Positions 1-12,432 of a DNA stretch of 64,000 nt are shown here, piece by piece; positions within the stretch are counted from its first letter, which is position 1, and every line of letters begins with the position of its first letter. This stretch comes from Vanessa cardui (taxonomy: Eukaryota; Arthropoda; Insecta; Lepidoptera; Nymphalidae). The stretch spans positions 16,182,001 through 16,246,000 of the forward strand of contig NC_061154.1 in the NCBI RefSeq assembly GCF_905220365.1, written 5' to 3'. A model generated the notes under the pieces. It made no database searches. It was given only the letters and a program-made list of their open reading frames with translations, and was not told the DNA's origin. The translations under genes were made by a program, and so were the position numbers.

Positions 1-1534
1 TACCATAGAAATATAATTTTTGATATTTTTTTATCAAAAATCAAAATCAAAACCGAAACATATTTCATTCTGCGTCAATTCGAAGTATATTTTCTCTTCG
101 AACCGGAAATGAAATCAGTCATTCAATAAATGTTATGTAGCGCATAACATAGTGTCTCAATGTCAAACAGAGAATCAAAATATACTTTGTTCAAGTTTTG
201 CTCTTAGAAGCGTTTTAGAATCGTCACTTTGCACAATATTTTTCGTCATTGACTATGAAACACAATCAAATGTCTTGATTCGATTTATGTACAACTATCG
301 AACTCCACGTGTTGATATCGCCTACATTTGTACGCAACTCGCTGCTTCATTTGAATTTTCCTTCTTATTTCTATGTTTGTCTGAGCGGGACTATGTTTTT
401 ATTTTGAGTCTGAAAACGTTTGTGTTTTTATTTCAAATTCAAGAATAGTCCACTACGTTCGATTTATCTATGATTTAAATTTGACTGGAGATAACTTTCC
501 TGAAAAGTGAGATACGTAGATGGACAATAAGGCCATATATGTTATTAAAAACCCCCACGCGAACATATCATATATTAACATTGTGTTATTGTAACTATAA
601 CAATTATTTACTAATAAATAATGAGTGGCTATCATACTTAAATGATCAAATAATCCGTACCCTTACAGGACTAGTGTAGCTGATATAGAAATTCTCTAAA
701 ACTACATACTTTTAACTAAAATAATAGGCTCACATCTTTATAATACGAATATTGTTTAACTATTTACTTTTTTTAAAATAAAAGTACCTCCGTTGATTCT
801 TATACAATTGTTACTTACTTTATTATAAAAAAATTTCAACTTCAAATCTGAAAGCAGCTAAAGCGCTTTAGCGGGTACCGCTTGAAAATATACTTTCTAT
901 AATCAATTAAATAAATAATGCAGCTAACACAATTACCTACTGCGTTGAAAAAAAACAATGCAGAACCACTTAGCAAGCCTTAGACCACGTTCTTCACTTC
1001 TACAGCATCTAAGTTCACGCGACGGCCGCTAGATGGCAGCTCATACATAAACGTGGAATCTAATCTAAAAAGTTTTTACTTAGACCTCATTCATAATTCA
1101 AACTGTTTTAAATCAACAGAGGCTACCGATTTCCATCTCGATACATGATCATCGCAATACTGTATGTGTTTAAGAATAAAATAAACGTGCCTATGTATGT
1201 ATCTCGCTTTGCAAGTTAAAATAAATGGCATGAAATATGAAATTATAAGTGACGCCTTTTTCATTTGGGAAACAAATGTTAGTGTGTTATGTTGCACATT
1301 TGAATATAATCTATATTTAACCGTGATTTTACTTGACACCATAATATTACCACTAAATATACTACTAATTATAGTTACCTGACCTTATGACAATTAAAAA
1401 AAAACATTATTATTACTTACGCAATTCTTCCTACTCTTGAATTGATGTTCAATAGTAAGTTTTCTATGTTATCATCATTCGACCCAAAAACGAGATCAGT
1501 ACCGAGATCGCTACCCAGTTACGGACCCGTAAAT

Positions 1535-1740
1535 AACAGCCTGTAAATTTGCCACTGCTGGGCTTATGGCCTCCTCTTCTATTAAGGAGAGGGCTTGGAA
1601 CATATTCCACCACGCTGTTACAATGCGAATCGTTGGAACGCACATGTGGCAGAATTTCAATGAAATTAGACACATGCAGGTTTCCTCGCGATGTTTTCTT
1701 TCACGGCCGAGCACAAGATGAATTATAAACACAAGTACTT
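1535..1740 (-). mobile_element. SINE body, lacking the tRNA head
   Basis: The reverse strand carries the SINE body (TCGCGAGGAAACCTGCATG, CAGCGTGGTGGAATATGTTC) but the element stops at 'cttgtgtttataattcatc', so the A and B boxes are missing. The break point coincides with a small dyad AAGTACTTATAAGTAC. Confidence 0.8.
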
Positions 1741-2227
1741 ATAAGTACATCGAATAGGGGATGGTATTTGTTTAGGAAGTAAATTTAGTGTACTATTTCT
1801 AACACAAACCTTGTTTAAAAATACTCGAGGTAGTCGCGTGCCTCTATCTTTGTCGAATATCACTGTTGATTTCAGAAACGATTAAAGAGATTATCGTGAG
1901 GAAACCTTCATCATTCGTTCATTTGACAAACGCAGTTTTACTTATATTTTCTTTCACAGGATTGAATGTGCTATAGTTAATAAATGGGCACATGTTCTAA
2001 CCAATGAGTCATCCACCAAATGATTTACTAACTACAACTAACTTAAGTCGTATTATTTACTTCCTTACAATTTAATTTAATCTGATTCGTCACAGCACAT
2101 TCCAATCGAGATTAAATATAAATACTGTATGTAACGTGTGTGCTCCGGTATTCTAAAAATAAAAGTAATTACATATTATGATTAATGGTAAGCCTTAATT
2201 CTCTGACATCACTGTCATTTAAATTTT

Positions 2228-2540
2228 CACTTGGTGGTAGGTCCGTTTGCGCAGGTATAACCCATTCTGCTTATATTCTACCAATATATAATAAGCATCA
2301 ATAGTATTGTTGTGTTCCAATGAATGAGTAAGCCAGTAATACAGGGGAATCATAGTAAGTAACGCATTGGCGATAAAGAGTGAACGCTTTACTTAAAGCA
2401 TCGCTCCTGCAAGCCCCCTGGCGTTGCAGATGTCCATGGGCGGTGGAAGTCAGGTGAGCTTCCTGCTCGTGTTCACCCTATTACATTAAAAAAAATGTTC
2501 AAATTGTCTTACCATACTTACCATCAAGGCGCCTATTTGC
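2228..2540 (-). mobile_element. R1-type lepidopteran interspersed repeat
   Basis: Begins 'cttggtggtaggtccgtttg', passes 'attgttgtgttcc' and 'gagtaagccagtaatac', and ends 'atgtccatgggcggtgg...tcaggtgagc'. The same string order appears in several copies in this window. 'R1-type' is only my label here (family 1), not the rDNA element R1. The class, SINE or LINE 3' end, is not settled. Confidence 0.65.
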
Positions 2541-3974
2541 CCGTACGCCTACAAAATCTTAAAAGTTCTCAGACCATCTGGAAGACACTACCAGACTGTT
2601 ACTTAATAAAATGATTCATTTTTAAATATTTAGATGTCTTAGGAGCGATGAAGAAAAAATCTACTGCCGTGAATTGTACTCACAAATTAGTCAATGCAAT
2701 TTGAATAGTAATTTACATATATTTCGATCACTTGACCTCGACCGCATCTTATAAATACCTAAAGCAATGTATAACTGTCACAGTCTGACAATCTATTCAA
2801 GGTATAGCGCTACACAACGCTTTACAGCGCTATAAATTGAAAGTATACTTAACGCTTTCTTTTCAAGTTCTTTTCTTACCAGATAACGTCGTATTTAATT
2901 ATTTTTTTTAATTGCTCGCATTGTTTGCAATAAATATATGTTATTTAAAATATTATATTATTTTATATAATTTTGTAAATCTTACGCCGTTAAAGTAGTA
3001 ATTTATATTTGAGTAAGGTAACCCAGAGTAGTTGTTATATGGCATAGTCGAAGTGTTGACTGTGTAAAACATACTTTATACTGATAGCGCCAATTTTCGT
3101 TTGCTTAATACATTACTGTGCCTTAAGTGATCTGAAATATATATATGAACTCACCAAAACAGGAACGGTCCCCTGTTTCATGCTCGTGACTTTCACTCGG
3201 CCTAGATTTTCTTATCAACATCCCGCATAGCTCTTTACCTTAAAAATTCGCGTCAATTTCGCGAGTGCGTTCCATTCTATTTATAAGACGAAGCAGAATA
3301 CTGTGGTATATTTAAAATTAATTTTTAATGTTACGATTCCCTTATGTATTGGTTAATGTTTCTCTATATTAAATCTTGTCTTGATTGATTGAAGTTTTCT
3401 ATAAATGTTTAACAGACAAAAAAAGCAATGTTAGACATAACAATTATAGTATAATTATATATTTCTATACTCATATTTAAGTTTCATTTACCTTTTTTTA
3501 ATTATTATTATCCTTTAAATCGAAAATATAAAGTCATTATATTCGCTTATGCATCTTAAGCAATGGAAAACATACTCTTCAAATCGGATGTCAATGCATA
3601 TGATTAATTCACCTTCCGAGACAAACCGTTACTAAACGAAAAACATGTAAGATTATAACATAAAAAGAAAACAAAAATTTTATACATAAATTTCTAAAAC
3701 TTAGGCGTTTGATTGATTTATATTTAATAATATAAACTCAACAAATATTACTTAATTTATATTACACATTAAGACGTATTTTCGACGCACGTAGAATGGT
3801 CTACGTGTTAATTTAACGTGGAAGGGCGTGCCTTTTAAAAGCATGTATGTACAACTAAAATATAATTCAAAAATCAATACTTTATAAACATAAGAATTAA
3901 TAACATGCTTAAATATATATAATAAAACAAGTTACTGTATAAATCTTGACCATGTGGAATGGCCAGGATATAGA

Positions 3975-4085
3975 AACAATCAAATCAAATCAATTTTATT
4001 CAAGTAAACTTCAAAAAGAAGAAAGAAGTTTCGGAAAGCAGCTTATAGCGAGAAGAAAGCGCAAGAAATTCCCATAGTTGCTCTT
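3975..4085 (-). mobile_element. Non-LTR retrotransposon 3' tail
   Basis: On the minus strand: 'tttcttgcgctttcttctcg', 'agctgctttccgaaac', then 'ttacttgaataaaattgatt' and TTTGA repeats. Same family as the tail at 36.6 kb, diverged. Confidence 0.6.
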
Positions 4086-4785
4086 TTCAAATAAACAGAT
4101 ATACAATGCTGTTATTTACAGTAACTAGTGTCCTATGATGGAAAAAAGTAGGTACATATATTATTGTGTTAATTATTAAATTGTACAAACAAACTAGCAT
4201 ACCGTTTTCGCACACTATACGGATACAGTAGTTACGGAAATGACGTTCCCTCATTTTCCGTAGGCTACTATTGTTTAGCGGTTTTGCTCCGATGACACGT
4301 ATAATCAAAGTAATTTAGTAAGAAGTTGAAACGCTACAGTTGATTTTGCAAGCATTTTAATTTTAACCAATGAAATTGTCTTTAATCAACTAAAAACACC
4401 GTTCGACAATAAATATAACCGACTTTTAATAAGAAGAACACGAATTCGAAATTTAAAAATAAATCAAATGTTAATGTACCAAACAAACCTTTTTAATCAT
4501 TAATATTATGTACATAATAATATAAATTAGAGAATATAAATAGTTTTAATTTTATTATTGAATCGTAATAAAGTACAAACGAAATCTAAATAGGTATTTT
4601 GCGGTACGTTTAGGTGATTTCTGTAAACTCTCAAACCGGTCAAAAACGGTGAAAGTTACCATATCCAAGTCGAAGTCGCCTACAATAACGTCACCACCCA
4701 TCTAAGTTTTGATCGTGTTTATAAAATAAATCATGAACTAAAGTAAATTTGTTTTTACTCGAAGCGAATAAAAACCGTTTATAAG

Positions 4786-4975
4786 TAAATCTATACTAAT
4801 ATAATAGATTGCGAAAGTACCTTCCTCTTTGTGTCCGTTGCTCTTTCACGGGCTGATAACTGAACAGATTTTGATGAAATTTTGCTATGAAATAAGTTTG
4901 AACCTCAAACAAGAAATTTTTATACCGACCAACCACTAAAATGCAACGTGGGATACAACTAGTATTTATATAATG
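4786..4975 (+). mobile_element. Helitron-like or MITE fragment
   Basis: Starts 'tctatactaatataatagat', has 'gcgaaagtaccttcctcttt', 'gctgataactgaacagattt' and ends 'caactagtat'. These words mark a very common lepidopteran non-autonomous Helitron-like family (assigned from memory). Confidence 0.6.
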
Positions 4976-7900
4976 TTGATATAAGATAAATTACAGATTT
5001 ATAAATTTCGATATAATTTAATGCATACCATAAAGTTATTGTATGTTTTACATACTATCTAGTTTGCTGTAAATAGTATTATACAGTACAACCGACTATT
5101 ACTATTGATATGTACATTTTAATACTTAAAACATATAGTCTCAATAAGCGTCGTTTAAATTAAAATAAAACCTATTAATCTTGACAGTTGATTAATAAAA
5201 TAAAAAATATATTACAGTGACCGGTTCAATATATTATATATATGGATGAAGAATTACTAATAACATAAATATGTAACTCATTACCAATATGATATATACG
5301 AAAAAGTACAAGTGGGGTCTTGATTCCACTTATTAAAGATTGATTCAGGATACAGATGACCGAAACGGTCAGTAGTACAAGGTTTTGCGTTTCAATTTCG
5401 GCGCAAGTGAAAGTCTTTATTTTTGAGAAAGGAAAAGTAGTTTTTTTGTGCTGAGATCCGATCCGCGAGCGCCTATACGACCCCCTCTCCTCTATGAAAG
5501 TGAAAGTCTTCCAACTTTCGGCAACACCTCGCTCGGCCAAGACAATGGTTTCTGTGGTCCGATTTTTTTTTTCAACCATTTCAATTAAGTGATATTATTA
5601 AATCAAAGAAATAACTTTCTATCATTTTTTTTTTCGAAAATAAGAATAATAACTTTACAATTATTTGTAGCAATAATGGCTTTTTGTTATTTCAATTGGT
5701 TTAAAGTTGTTAATGTGTATTTTATGTTCAGTTTTCACATGTGTTAGATTGAGTTATTAAATTGATAATCGAAAGCATTTATAATCGATATAAAATCGAC
5801 AAACTCAAACATCGATTTCGGTTGTCAAAAATGTCAAAGTAAAATTTTACTTACAAGGTCAGTCAGGTCACTCAGAACACATTTATCTCATCAAAGATAC
5901 TTATATATTTATATTCGAACATCGTAAACAAACTTTAAGTGGGCAATGGCACGACTGCCTCTAGGCTTTTTTTAAATCAGAAAGTATGAATTATCATTTT
6001 TGATGAATGGATGTCTTAGAAATTTATGCCCATTGATTTTCTAAAAAAACACCTTCATATATATAATTATTTGTGTGGTACTTTAGTAGATATATAATAT
6101 ACACATTTATATATAAGCTGATTGTAATTGTAAACAATTGTGTGAATGTGAGTGCGTTTTCATTTTTTACGCTCAACCAACACAAATTTCTCACATCTCT
6201 TTTGAGTAAAAAAATACAAAAAAATATATCTATTAACAGGAATTTGAAGAAGAAGAAATGTAGAGCCTTATTTATTTTATTGCCTTTATTTTAATTAATC
6301 AAAAATACTACTACGTCAATGTAGAAATAATGATGATTGAAATAACAATAAATAATTTATTTCAAAATCAAGTGTAACTTAAAGCAATAATATTGACTCA
6401 ATACAAGTATAAAGTTATAAAAAGAAATATATATAATAATCCGTCATGTTTATCTCGATGAAAAATAATTCACATTTATTACGGAGCTATCTATATCGCA
6501 ACTTTGATAAAACTTCCACTAAGAATCCGTTTAACATTTAACGCTGAACACTTCAATAAAAACAGCAGAGCGACCTGCATTATTTTCTAATTACTCGATA
6601 AAAAAAATGAATAACGCGAAGTTAAATCTCCGATCGTTTCTGAATAAAAAAAATAAAAGTTATTTAATACAATCGTTTTTTTTTTATTTATTTAAAATAG
6701 AACGGTATTGAAAATATCATTGCAAGAAATATTAACGATTCTGTCGAATAGAATTTGGGAACTTGAAAATGATATACATATCACACATACCTTTGCTAAT
6801 TCAACCTTATATATATGTGCAAATAAAAATATGTATGTGCAAATATCGTGTTATATGCATACAACTAATAATCCAAGTGATTCCGAATTTTAAATTTTAA
6901 TTAAGCCTTGTCAAGACTGACTTATGTGTTGCAGCAGTGTAGTGAAGGTTATTTCTTATTATGTTCTAATGATTTAAGTTTAAAAAAAAATTGTTGAGAC
7001 CCTTCGCTGGCAAAGCTATACCATGGACACAAAACAATTTGTAAAATAGTTGTTGGGTTCATAGGAAATGTCCGCTAAATTTTGTAGAAAAACTGTGTCA
7101 ACATTTTTCAATTTAAAAATCATGGAATAGATATTAATTTATATTAATAATTAATATAAATTAAATACTAAAAAATACTTTAATGCATAAATTTAGCCCA
7201 AAGTTAAAACAATATTTTAAAAAACCTTTTTAATGACTCCTTCATCTAAAAACCCGTAGCAAAACTAAGGCTAAAGTCGACTTACTGAAATTTGTCAGTC
7301 GTCGTATGATAAACACTAAAATAATTACAAGTGTAATAACATATGACTGGCAAAATTAATCCTATCATCCGTACGTCGTTAGAAATCTTGTTTTTCCTAC
7401 TGTTTTAATCATCATGCTTTGTACCTGCGGCTTTATCCCGGATAAATAAGCCTATCGATCCGTTGTTTCGGTGATACGCTACGGAATCAAAGATAAGCTA
7501 TGAAATAAACAAAAGTTTCAAACACAAACGGCTTATTTAGGTCTGATCTAGTACTTAATTTTGTATTTGTTTTTGCTGCAATTACAAACTAAATAAAACA
7601 TCACAAACAACGGGATTGAGAAGAACAGCATCGTCTTGATTAAATGTAAAGCTTGTTCTTGGTCGAATAAATTTAACGGTGAAAGGATACCACGGTTTGT
7701 CTCCGTTAAATATACATTTTTACAGCATCAATGTACATATAGAATTATGTATTTAATATATTCTTAATATGCATAAAGTCCTACAACCAAGTAAATTGTA
7801 GCACCAATATTGTTACAATAGTAAGATGTATTTTGTTTGGCGCGATTTTTGAGTACGGAGACTGCCTGTCACCGACTTTTGGTAGGAATGCCTTTAATGC

Positions 7901-9884
7901 TTTGGCACCCGGTAGTATTTGCGCTAAGTATATGTTTGCTTTTCAAACGTAGTTAGTGATTACGACGCCTACGAAGGCCGAAGGTAGAATCAAAACACAA
8001 ATGCATGAGTGCAAAAAAAAATCCGAATTGAGGCGCCTTATATTCGCCTTAATTATACGCTTACGCCTTATATTTGGCGCGAAACGAATTTGCCTAAAGA
8101 CTGCTTGCATCCAGGTTTGCTTGTTATATATAAGATAGGGCTGTTCATCGTCTAAACAAACTCTGATCTATAATAAAGATTGTAAAGCGATAGTGTTTGT
8201 CTGTCTGACAAGATGCGTTGTATCGGCACCGCGTCGCCACATCGATGTTGTTTCGTCTCAGATACTATAGTATCAGTGCTAGAAGAGTTACACGTTTCGG
8301 TGCGGGTTCAAGTTCGATCAGATAATATAGGGTTATCGGTTTCCCCCACTTCCTGCGCCCGCGCACATTATGTCGATTGATGCGGATTAAATCTAAGTAG
8401 ACAGCTAATGTTTTTTAATAAATTATTTAAATGTTAGTTTTCACTAAGCTTATCACTGATATATTTTAAACGAAGGTTTTAGGTTTAAACACCATTTATT
8501 TATTATATTTTATTTTGAGTCTACAATGAACTACATGTATCACACCGGATGAAAACATAGTAGAAGCGTTTAATTAAATTCGAGACCTTTCCTCACAAGT
8601 TAAGAAGAAATTGCTCAGCTCTCTTATTATCTACTTTAATGTTCATTATATATTGCTAATTAATAAAGCGTCTAGTTAAGTACATCGGCACGAATTCGCA
8701 ATGCTATGACAAAAATATATGAACTAAAATTAAGCATTACAAACTCAGTGCAAGCCGTGATGCACCAGCGCGATTAGAATGAATTAAAATCACACAATAA
8801 TCCGCGCCATTCATATTTTTCTTACCTATAATAGCTTAGTAACTATTCTTCAAACCAATCTTCAAAACACTGCTCCTTAACCGAACGTAGTCTAATTAAA
8901 AGTAGAATGCAGTACGTACTTATTTATATATTTTAATGCATATGTTTCATGTATTGTAAATAAGACAGTGTCTAATAACATTAAATAAAATAAATTATAT
9001 ATAAACAAAATACATTAAAAGTAATATCGGAAAACATCTCGTAAAGAGAAAATTCTCTCAATGAAAAACATCTAACTACTGACTGAGTAGCCAGGTGGCT
9101 AGTTAACGCATGTTTTTATAAACAATGTTACGTCACCTGCGCCAGCGCATGCTACCTGTCCTCACACTAGCGCACACCCATTATGTATATAATTTACTTA
9201 TACATTCACACAATAACTTAAGTTTTGTATATAAATTATCTAAGTAGTTATATTAACTCGTAAACTAAACTTATGTTTACAATTTTTTCTGTTATTATTT
9301 ATGAAGCTATTGATGCGCATACATACTTGGATATTGGAGCCCGTTCTTATTTTGATAAGGATAAACAGTCCTCTTTCCGGAATAATCGAAATATATAAGA
9401 AACGAATTAAATATATATTTCAATAAGTATGCTTTACATATAAAGATTTCTAAAGCGAGTTTTATAATTCTATTTAACAACATTATGAAGAACATAAGAT
9501 ACAAAACTATGTTTTAAATAAAATATGTAAATTTCCTCTTGCCGATAAAGGACAATTGTTAACTTTTGTTTTGCTTTTAAGTTTCTTTCATTTTATTCAT
9601 TTGTCCTTTTCCGCGAGTACGCTACGGAAGGTATTATTTTTTAATTAAAATCATTTGATTTTCTGTTTACTACGACGATAATGTAATACTCGTACAGTTT
9701 GCTTTGTTAATTTAATTTCAATTTACAAGTACTGTTTTGTGTGACAAACTAAAATGTTACACAGTGCAGATGCACGATCCAGTTGACCGCATCAGACACA
9801 GTATCGAACCTTCGATTTCGGGATATATAAAATAATGTACGCGTTACATAATGGATTTTTTTTCACTCATGTGCAATACTGACA

Positions 9885-10080
9885 TTAAATATACTACAGA
9901 ATTTGTTTATTTACGCATCACATTAGAAACTTCTAAAATTATCGGTGTTTCTTTACAATATATTGGCCACGTATTATATAAAAAAAACTACTACTACCGC
10001 ATCATACCGTTATTTCAAAGATCTAAGCGTACATAGGAACAGACAGCTTTAAGCGACTTTGATTTATTCTATGTAAAGAT
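9885..10080 (+). mobile_element. Family-2 interspersed repeat (with copy at 55.5 kb)
   Basis: Shares 'catcacattagaaac', 'taaaattat' and 'gtgtttct' in the same order and spacing with 55,465-55,600, and continues to 'gatctaagcgtacatagg'. I recall this string as a common lepidopteran repeat but cannot name its class. Confidence 0.65.
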
Positions 10081-10959
10081 ATTGATTCAAGTATTGCAGC
10101 TGTTAATTAATTTAATATAAAAACGATGCAATTAATATAACTAAATCTGAGGTTGCATTATTATTCTTGTTACATACTTATTATTTACATTAATTATAAT
10201 TAAATTATACAATTACATGCAGGCAAAAATCAACGTTCACCAATGACACACAAATATAATCTTTGTTATCATCACAGATGTGCGATCGCTTCAAAATTGT
10301 TTTTGCAATAAAAATACATTTCATTGTAAAGAACCGAAGCAATTTCTTGTATTGAATCGCTTCTGGACTTAAGTGCTTATGTTCCTCGAGTATTCGCTCT
10401 CCCTACAGGCACCGAGCTATACGAAGCAAAATTGTTAGCAGCTAACAACACAGTGGGTAATTATGGGCGTGTTGTTGAAGACATTTGAAAGATTATTTAA
10501 AAAGGGCAAAGATGTTACTGCTTTATTTCCATATATGACACAAAAATTATACGGTCATTGGTAACAAAAACTATAAGATACATTTCATACTATCTCTATG
10601 TACTGTGGAAAATTCGGGGAAATACAACATGTATGAACTATTGTTATGTATTTCTCGTTAAGTATATTTAAGTACAAATGTTATTATTAAACTCACTTGG
10701 GTATAGTTTATGGAATTTTAGATTTCTTTGTAAAGAAATAAAAAAAGAATAGTAAGTAATATTTACAAACTGCATCGAAGTTTTCTAATCGATAAAATAT
10801 TGTTTCAAACAAAGGGTTTGAGAAGCTGAGCCATCTGGTGTGGACCAAAACACCATTGTTTGATCGATCGGACGATATCACATCGCCTGCACCTGTGGCT
10901 TTTGTTTCGTGGCCATAATCTTGAACATTTTTTAGTCTTTCATCTTGATGACAACATAA

Positions 10960-11045
10960 GAGTTATTCTCTTGATGGTAGGGATTTATGCAAGCCCGACT
11001 GGGTACCACCCCCTTATGTTACCGCCAAAACAGTAAAAACAGTTG
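10960..11045 (-). mobile_element. Family-1 interspersed repeat, partial
   Basis: Contains 'tgatggtagggatttatgcaa' (first 20 or so bases), then 'cccgactgggtaccaccccc' and 'ccgccaaaacag', in the same order as the start of the copy at 2.2 kb. Confidence 0.6.
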
Positions 11046-11813
11046 ATTTCGTCAGTGAGTATGAACTGCTGGTGCAAGGTGCTCATAACATCTTACTTTC
11101 CAAGAGGTTGTTGATATAAAGAATGGTTAAATAGATAGATCTATACAGTCTTTTTGACCGCCCAATTGTATTATGATTTAAAATCACTGAGTATTTTCTT
11201 AAATTAAATAAAATTTCACATATGTAGTTATCGTATATGTGTGCGTTATTTCCTATTTTTCTTCCGTCAACTTTTTCGGGTACGTATGAGCCCATACATG
11301 GTCTCATCCCCCATCTCAAAAAGAGCCGACAGTTTGCCATTGAAAATGGATGACTCTGATACTACACTTACTCTTTATTAATTTCGAATAAAAATACACT
11401 ATTATTAATAATGAAATCAGCGTTTTATGCTCCGAATATTTTAGCTGATGTGGCCTTTGCCAACGTTAGGATTATGGACTTTAAAATATGTCAAGTTTCA
11501 GACAAGCCGTCTAGTTTATAGATAATGTAACGTCTTTGGAGAAACTCTACGGAAGCGTACACTTAACGATCGGTCTATTGAAATGATTACGAATAAAAAG
11601 TTCGTCGTGTTAGTAATAGAAGTTATTAAAACTTCTTAGCGAAATGCCCGTGTCTAAATTTAACGAAGATAAGAATTCAACGCGCTGCGTCGATTTTGGT
11701 CAAGTTTTGTGTGTGATAGCAATTTGTCATTTTTCTATGTTAAGGAAATGTGTTTTATATCTCTTGGAAATAATATGTTATTTTTTAGTTCAGAACCGGT
11801 TTCGATAGGTACT

Positions 11814-11899
11814 GTTAGTAATTACTAACGACGTAGGAAAATCTTCATCATTTTAAGCTACGTCTTTATAGTGATGCTATAGCATGGCGATGGCATCGC
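11814..11899. promoter_or_regulatory. Cluster of three short palindromes upstream of Pdp1
   Basis: Three dyads lie within 86 bp: a perfect 16-mer at 11,814-11,829 with a TAATTA centre, a perfect 12-mer ATGCTATAGCAT at 11,874-11,885, and GCGATGGCATCGC (odd-length dyad) at 11,887-11,899. They sit 350-440 bp before the Pdp1 start codon. Binding of dimeric factors is an inference; TAATTA is a common homeodomain core. Confidence 0.35.
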
Positions 11900-11984
11900 T
11901 CTTCGTTTCTGAGATAAAGCTGACCCGATCGCTAATGGAATCTTAGGATGTATCGCTTGTTTACAACAATGCGCGTGCGCATGT

Positions 11985-12251
11985 TATGTGTGCCGGTAAT
12001 CGGTTATCATTGGCGAGAGTGATCGTGCATCAGTATTATGTCATTCGCACGGGGGCCCGACACGGCAGGGCTTCGCCGGTGGAGCCGAGAGGTGGGGGTG
12101 TGGGGTGGGGCGGCGGCAGGGGGGCGCGCACGCCGGCTGTCCGCTGCGAGGAGACTCGCGCGCTGCTCGCCGCCGCGCACGCACGCCCGCGCACTGGCCA
12201 GCGCCACCCGCGCGCCTCGCGATGTGTTATCAGTGACGGAGTACCTACCTC
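11985..12251 (+). promoter_or_regulatory. Probable Pdp1 5' UTR and CpG-rich proximal promoter
   Basis: The DNA before the first Pdp1 ATG turns abruptly from AT-rich to GC-rich, with many CpG dinucleotides (about 12,040-12,220). TCAGT, a match to the arthropod initiator consensus, occurs at about 12,029 and 12,229. No clear TATA box was seen. The long overlapping open frames here on both strands come from the base composition. The exact transcription start cannot be read from sequence alone. Confidence 0.5.
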
Positions 12252-12432
12252 ATGGAGTACCAGCACCCGCAGCCCGTTCAGCCCCTCGGCCCGCCGGCGC
12301 CGCCCCCGCAGCTGCTACCGCCGGCGCCGCCGCCCCCTCTGCCCTCGCTGCCCCAGCTCCAGCACGGTCACGTCCAGGACGACGATCGATGGAGCCAATA
12401 CCACATCTGGAGACAGCACGTTTTTGTCAATG
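12252..12432 (+). CDS. Pdp1: Pdp1 coding exon 1 (Pro-rich N-terminus)
   Basis: Codes for residues 1-60 plus the first base of codon 61. The ATG has context CTCATGG, and an in-frame TGA lies 18 nt upstream. It is rich in Pro and Leu up to residue 36, then has an acidic DDDRW stretch. The donor is G|GTCAGT at 12433. The phase-1 end fits the acceptor at 26597, giving Gly61. The Pro-rich part lies in a CpG-rich island, so the choice of this exon rests on phase and the in-frame join, not on a conserved domain. Confidence 0.8.

Larger units (their letters stand above)
1..11813. other. Upstream region of Pdp1 without recognised genes
   Basis: AT-rich DNA with scattered short open frames and no homology that I recognise. 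It holds repeats (1,535-1,740; 2,228-2,540; 3,975-4,085; 4,786-4,975; 9,885-10,080; 10,960-11,045) and two GC-rich patches at 5,395-5,560 and 8,195-8,390 that may be distant promoters or enhancers of Pdp1. A perfect 14-bp palindrome (GATACTATAGTATC) lies at 8,261-8,274 in the second patch. Confidence 0.6.

Noticed and set aside
152..448. 98-codon plus-strand frame near the left edge
   Set aside because: It starts with GTG, has no domain I recognise and no splice context; likely chance.
5226..5579. 117-codon minus-strand frame
   Set aside because: Much of it is the GC-rich patch at 5.4-5.56 kb read in a stop-free frame. It has no homology and an AT-type random C-terminal end.
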